A DNA stretch of 64,000 bases, taken from positions 248,001 to 312,000 of the forward strand of contig NZ_JAFCLP010000001.1 in NCBI RefSeq assembly GCF_018129405.1, given 5' to 3'. The stretch is from Bradyrhizobium iriomotense. Its GTDB lineage: Bacteria; Pseudomonadota; Alphaproteobacteria; Rhizobiales; Xanthobacteraceae. The translations under genes and the position numbers were made by a program. Positions 62,887-64,000 of this stretch are shown here, piece by piece (position 1 is the first letter of the stretch; the number at the start of each line of letters is the position of its first letter). The notes beneath the pieces were generated by a model, which did no database searches, had not been told where the DNA came from, and saw only the letters and a program-made list of their open reading frames with translations.

Positions 62887-64000
62887 CTACGCCGCCAGCC
62901 CGCTCTCCACCGGCGCAAACTCCAGCCCCAGGCTCTCCGCCACCGCCTTGTTGGTGATGCGGCCGCGATGGACGTTCAGGCCGTTGCGCAGATGCGGGTT
63001 CTCCAGCACCGCGGCAAAGCCCTTGTTCGCGAGCATCAGGCCGAACGGCAGTGTCGCGTTGTTCAGCGCCTGGCTCGAGGTCACCGGTACCGCGCCCGGC
63101 ATGTTGGCGACGCAATAATGCACGACGCCGTCGACCTCGTAGGTCGGCTCCGCATGCGTAGTCGGGTGCGAGGTCTCGAAGCAGCCGCCCTGGTCGATCG
63201 CGACGTCGACCAGCACGGCGCCCGGTCGCATCGATTTCAGCATCGCGCGCGTGACGAGTTTCGGCGCACTTGCGCCCGGCACCAGCACCGCGCCGATCAC
63301 GACGTCGGCGGCGAACACCTCCTCCTCGACCGACTCGATGGTGGAAAGGCGCGTCCGCACGCGTCCGATAAAGAGATCGTCGAGCTGCCGCAGCCGGGGT
63401 ATGGAGCGATCGATCACCGTGACTTCGGCGCCGAGGCCCGCGGCCATGCGCGCCGCCTGTGTTCCCACCACGCCGCCGCCGAGAATGACGACACGCGCCG
63501 GCTGCACGCCGGGGACGCCGCCAAGCAGCAGACCGCGGCCGCCGGCCGACCGCTTGAGCGCGGCGCCGGCTGCCTCGATGGCAAGGCGGCCGGCGACTTC
63601 GCTCATCGGCGCGAGCAGGGGGAGGTTTCCGGCCGCGTCGGTGACGGTTTCATAGGCGATCGCCGTACAGCCGGAAGCAAGCAGGCCCTTGGCCTGTTCG
63701 GGATCCGGCGCAAGATGAAGGTAAGTAAACAGGATCTGGCTTTCGCGGAGCTGAGCCCATTCGCTTCGCTGCGGCTCCTTCACCTTCACGATCATGTCGG
63801 ACTTGGCGAAGATGTCGCGGGCGCTCTCGGCGATCGCAGCCCCTGCCCGCCGATAGACCTCGTCGGAGGCGCCGATGCCGTTGCCGGCGCCGGTCTCGAC
63901 CGTCACCTGATGCCCGGCGGCGACATATTCACGGACCGCGCCCGGCGTGAGCCCGACGCGATATTCCTGCACCTTGATCTCCCTGGGAACACCGACGTGC
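62887..64000 (-). CDS. ald: Alanine dehydrogenase (5' end just outside the window)
   Basis: The frame is open to the right edge, and the last visible residues on the minus strand are HVGVPREIKVQEYRVGLTPG, the typical start of alanine dehydrogenase. The base at 64000 is probably the G of the ATG, so only two bases are missing. KVKEP (substrate lysine) and TYLHLAP (catalytic His) are present, and the NAD site is VVILGGGVVGTQAARMA. It interconverts alanine and pyruvate with NAD. The full length of about 372 residues is normal. GTG 63972 is an internal codon, not the true start. Confidence 0.93.
   Translation of the reverse strand, partial: HVGVPREIKVQEYRVGLTPGAVREYVAAGHQVTVETGAGNGIGASDEVYRRAGAAIAESARDIFAKSDMIVKVKEPQRSEWAQLRESQILFTYLHLAPDPEQAKGLLASGCTAIAYETVTDAAGNLPLLAPMSEVAGRLAIEAAGAALKRSAGGRGLLLGGVPGVQPARVVILGGGVVGTQAARMAAGLGAEVTVIDRSIPRLRQLDDLFIGRVRTRLSTIESVEEEVFAADVVIGAVLVPGASAPKLVTRAMLKSMRPGAVLVDVAIDQGGCFETSHPTTHAEPTYEVDGVVHYCVANMPGAVPVTSSQALNNATLPFGLMLANKGFAAVLENPHLRNGLNVHRGRITNKAVAESLGLEFAPVESGLAA

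Overview
The window looks like the chromosome of a GC-rich alphaproteobacterium of the Bradyrhizobium type (order Hyphomicrobiales). This is an inference. It rests on gene content (a ChvE/GguAB sugar importer, a norEFCBQD nitric oxide reductase locus, many ABC importers feeding catabolic operons), on small proteins that I recall as common in bradyrhizobia, and on several short palindromic intergenic repeat families of the kind scattered through those genomes. I see no rRNA, no convincing tRNA and no CRISPR array.

Layout. (1) 1-7500, plus strand: the tail of an IclR-like regulator, a four-gene spermidine/putrescine-type ABC importer, and three enzymes that act together in an unassigned pathway: an AroM-family protein, a DUF917 protein and a HyuA-type hydantoinase/oxoprolinase. 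(2) 7500-13570: a loosely packed accessory stretch holding a Tat-exported epoxide hydrolase, two decayed transposase ends, a GA dinucleotide tract, and several small proteins. (3) 13574-21690: amidase plus a dipeptide/oligopeptide-type ABC importer, with a divergent LysR regulator. A 127-bp element with perfect 27-bp inverted ends sits between the amidase and the first permease. (4) 21698-31207, minus strand: a polyol catabolic operon (HAD phosphatase, SorC regulator, sorbitol/mannitol-type ABC importer, SDR dehydrogenase, FGGY pentulose kinase, PfkB kinase) with matching double operators at two promoters. (5) 31275-36908, minus strand: norEFCBQD, preceded by two CRP/FNR-type boxes. (6) 37079-52016: a cupin, then an oxidative galactose/arabinose-type module with two different importers (ChvE-GguAB and YtfQRT-YjfF), a GntR regulator, a sugar 1-dehydrogenase, a mutarotase, a lactonase and an XylX-like keto-deoxy-sugar-acid dehydratase. 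(7) 52067-53455: a YeiH-family exporter and a small membrane protein. (8) 53620-62697: a branched-chain-amino-acid-type importer divergent from a CoA ligase, a TetR regulator and a 4-hydroxyacetophenone-monooxygenase-like Baeyer-Villiger enzyme, probably one ketone-degradation unit. (9) 62887-64000: alanine dehydrogenase, running off the window by probably two bases.

How the genes work together: nearly every block pairs an importer with the enzymes that use its cargo and with a local regulator. In four of the importer operons the binding-protein gene comes first and is followed by a hairpin or palindromic repeat before the permease or ATPase genes, which suggests that binding protein is made in excess. 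The least explained unit is the AroM/DUF917/HyuA cluster; the most precise new regulatory signals are the paired SorC-type sites and the operator candidates at the LysR, GntR, TetR and nor promoters.
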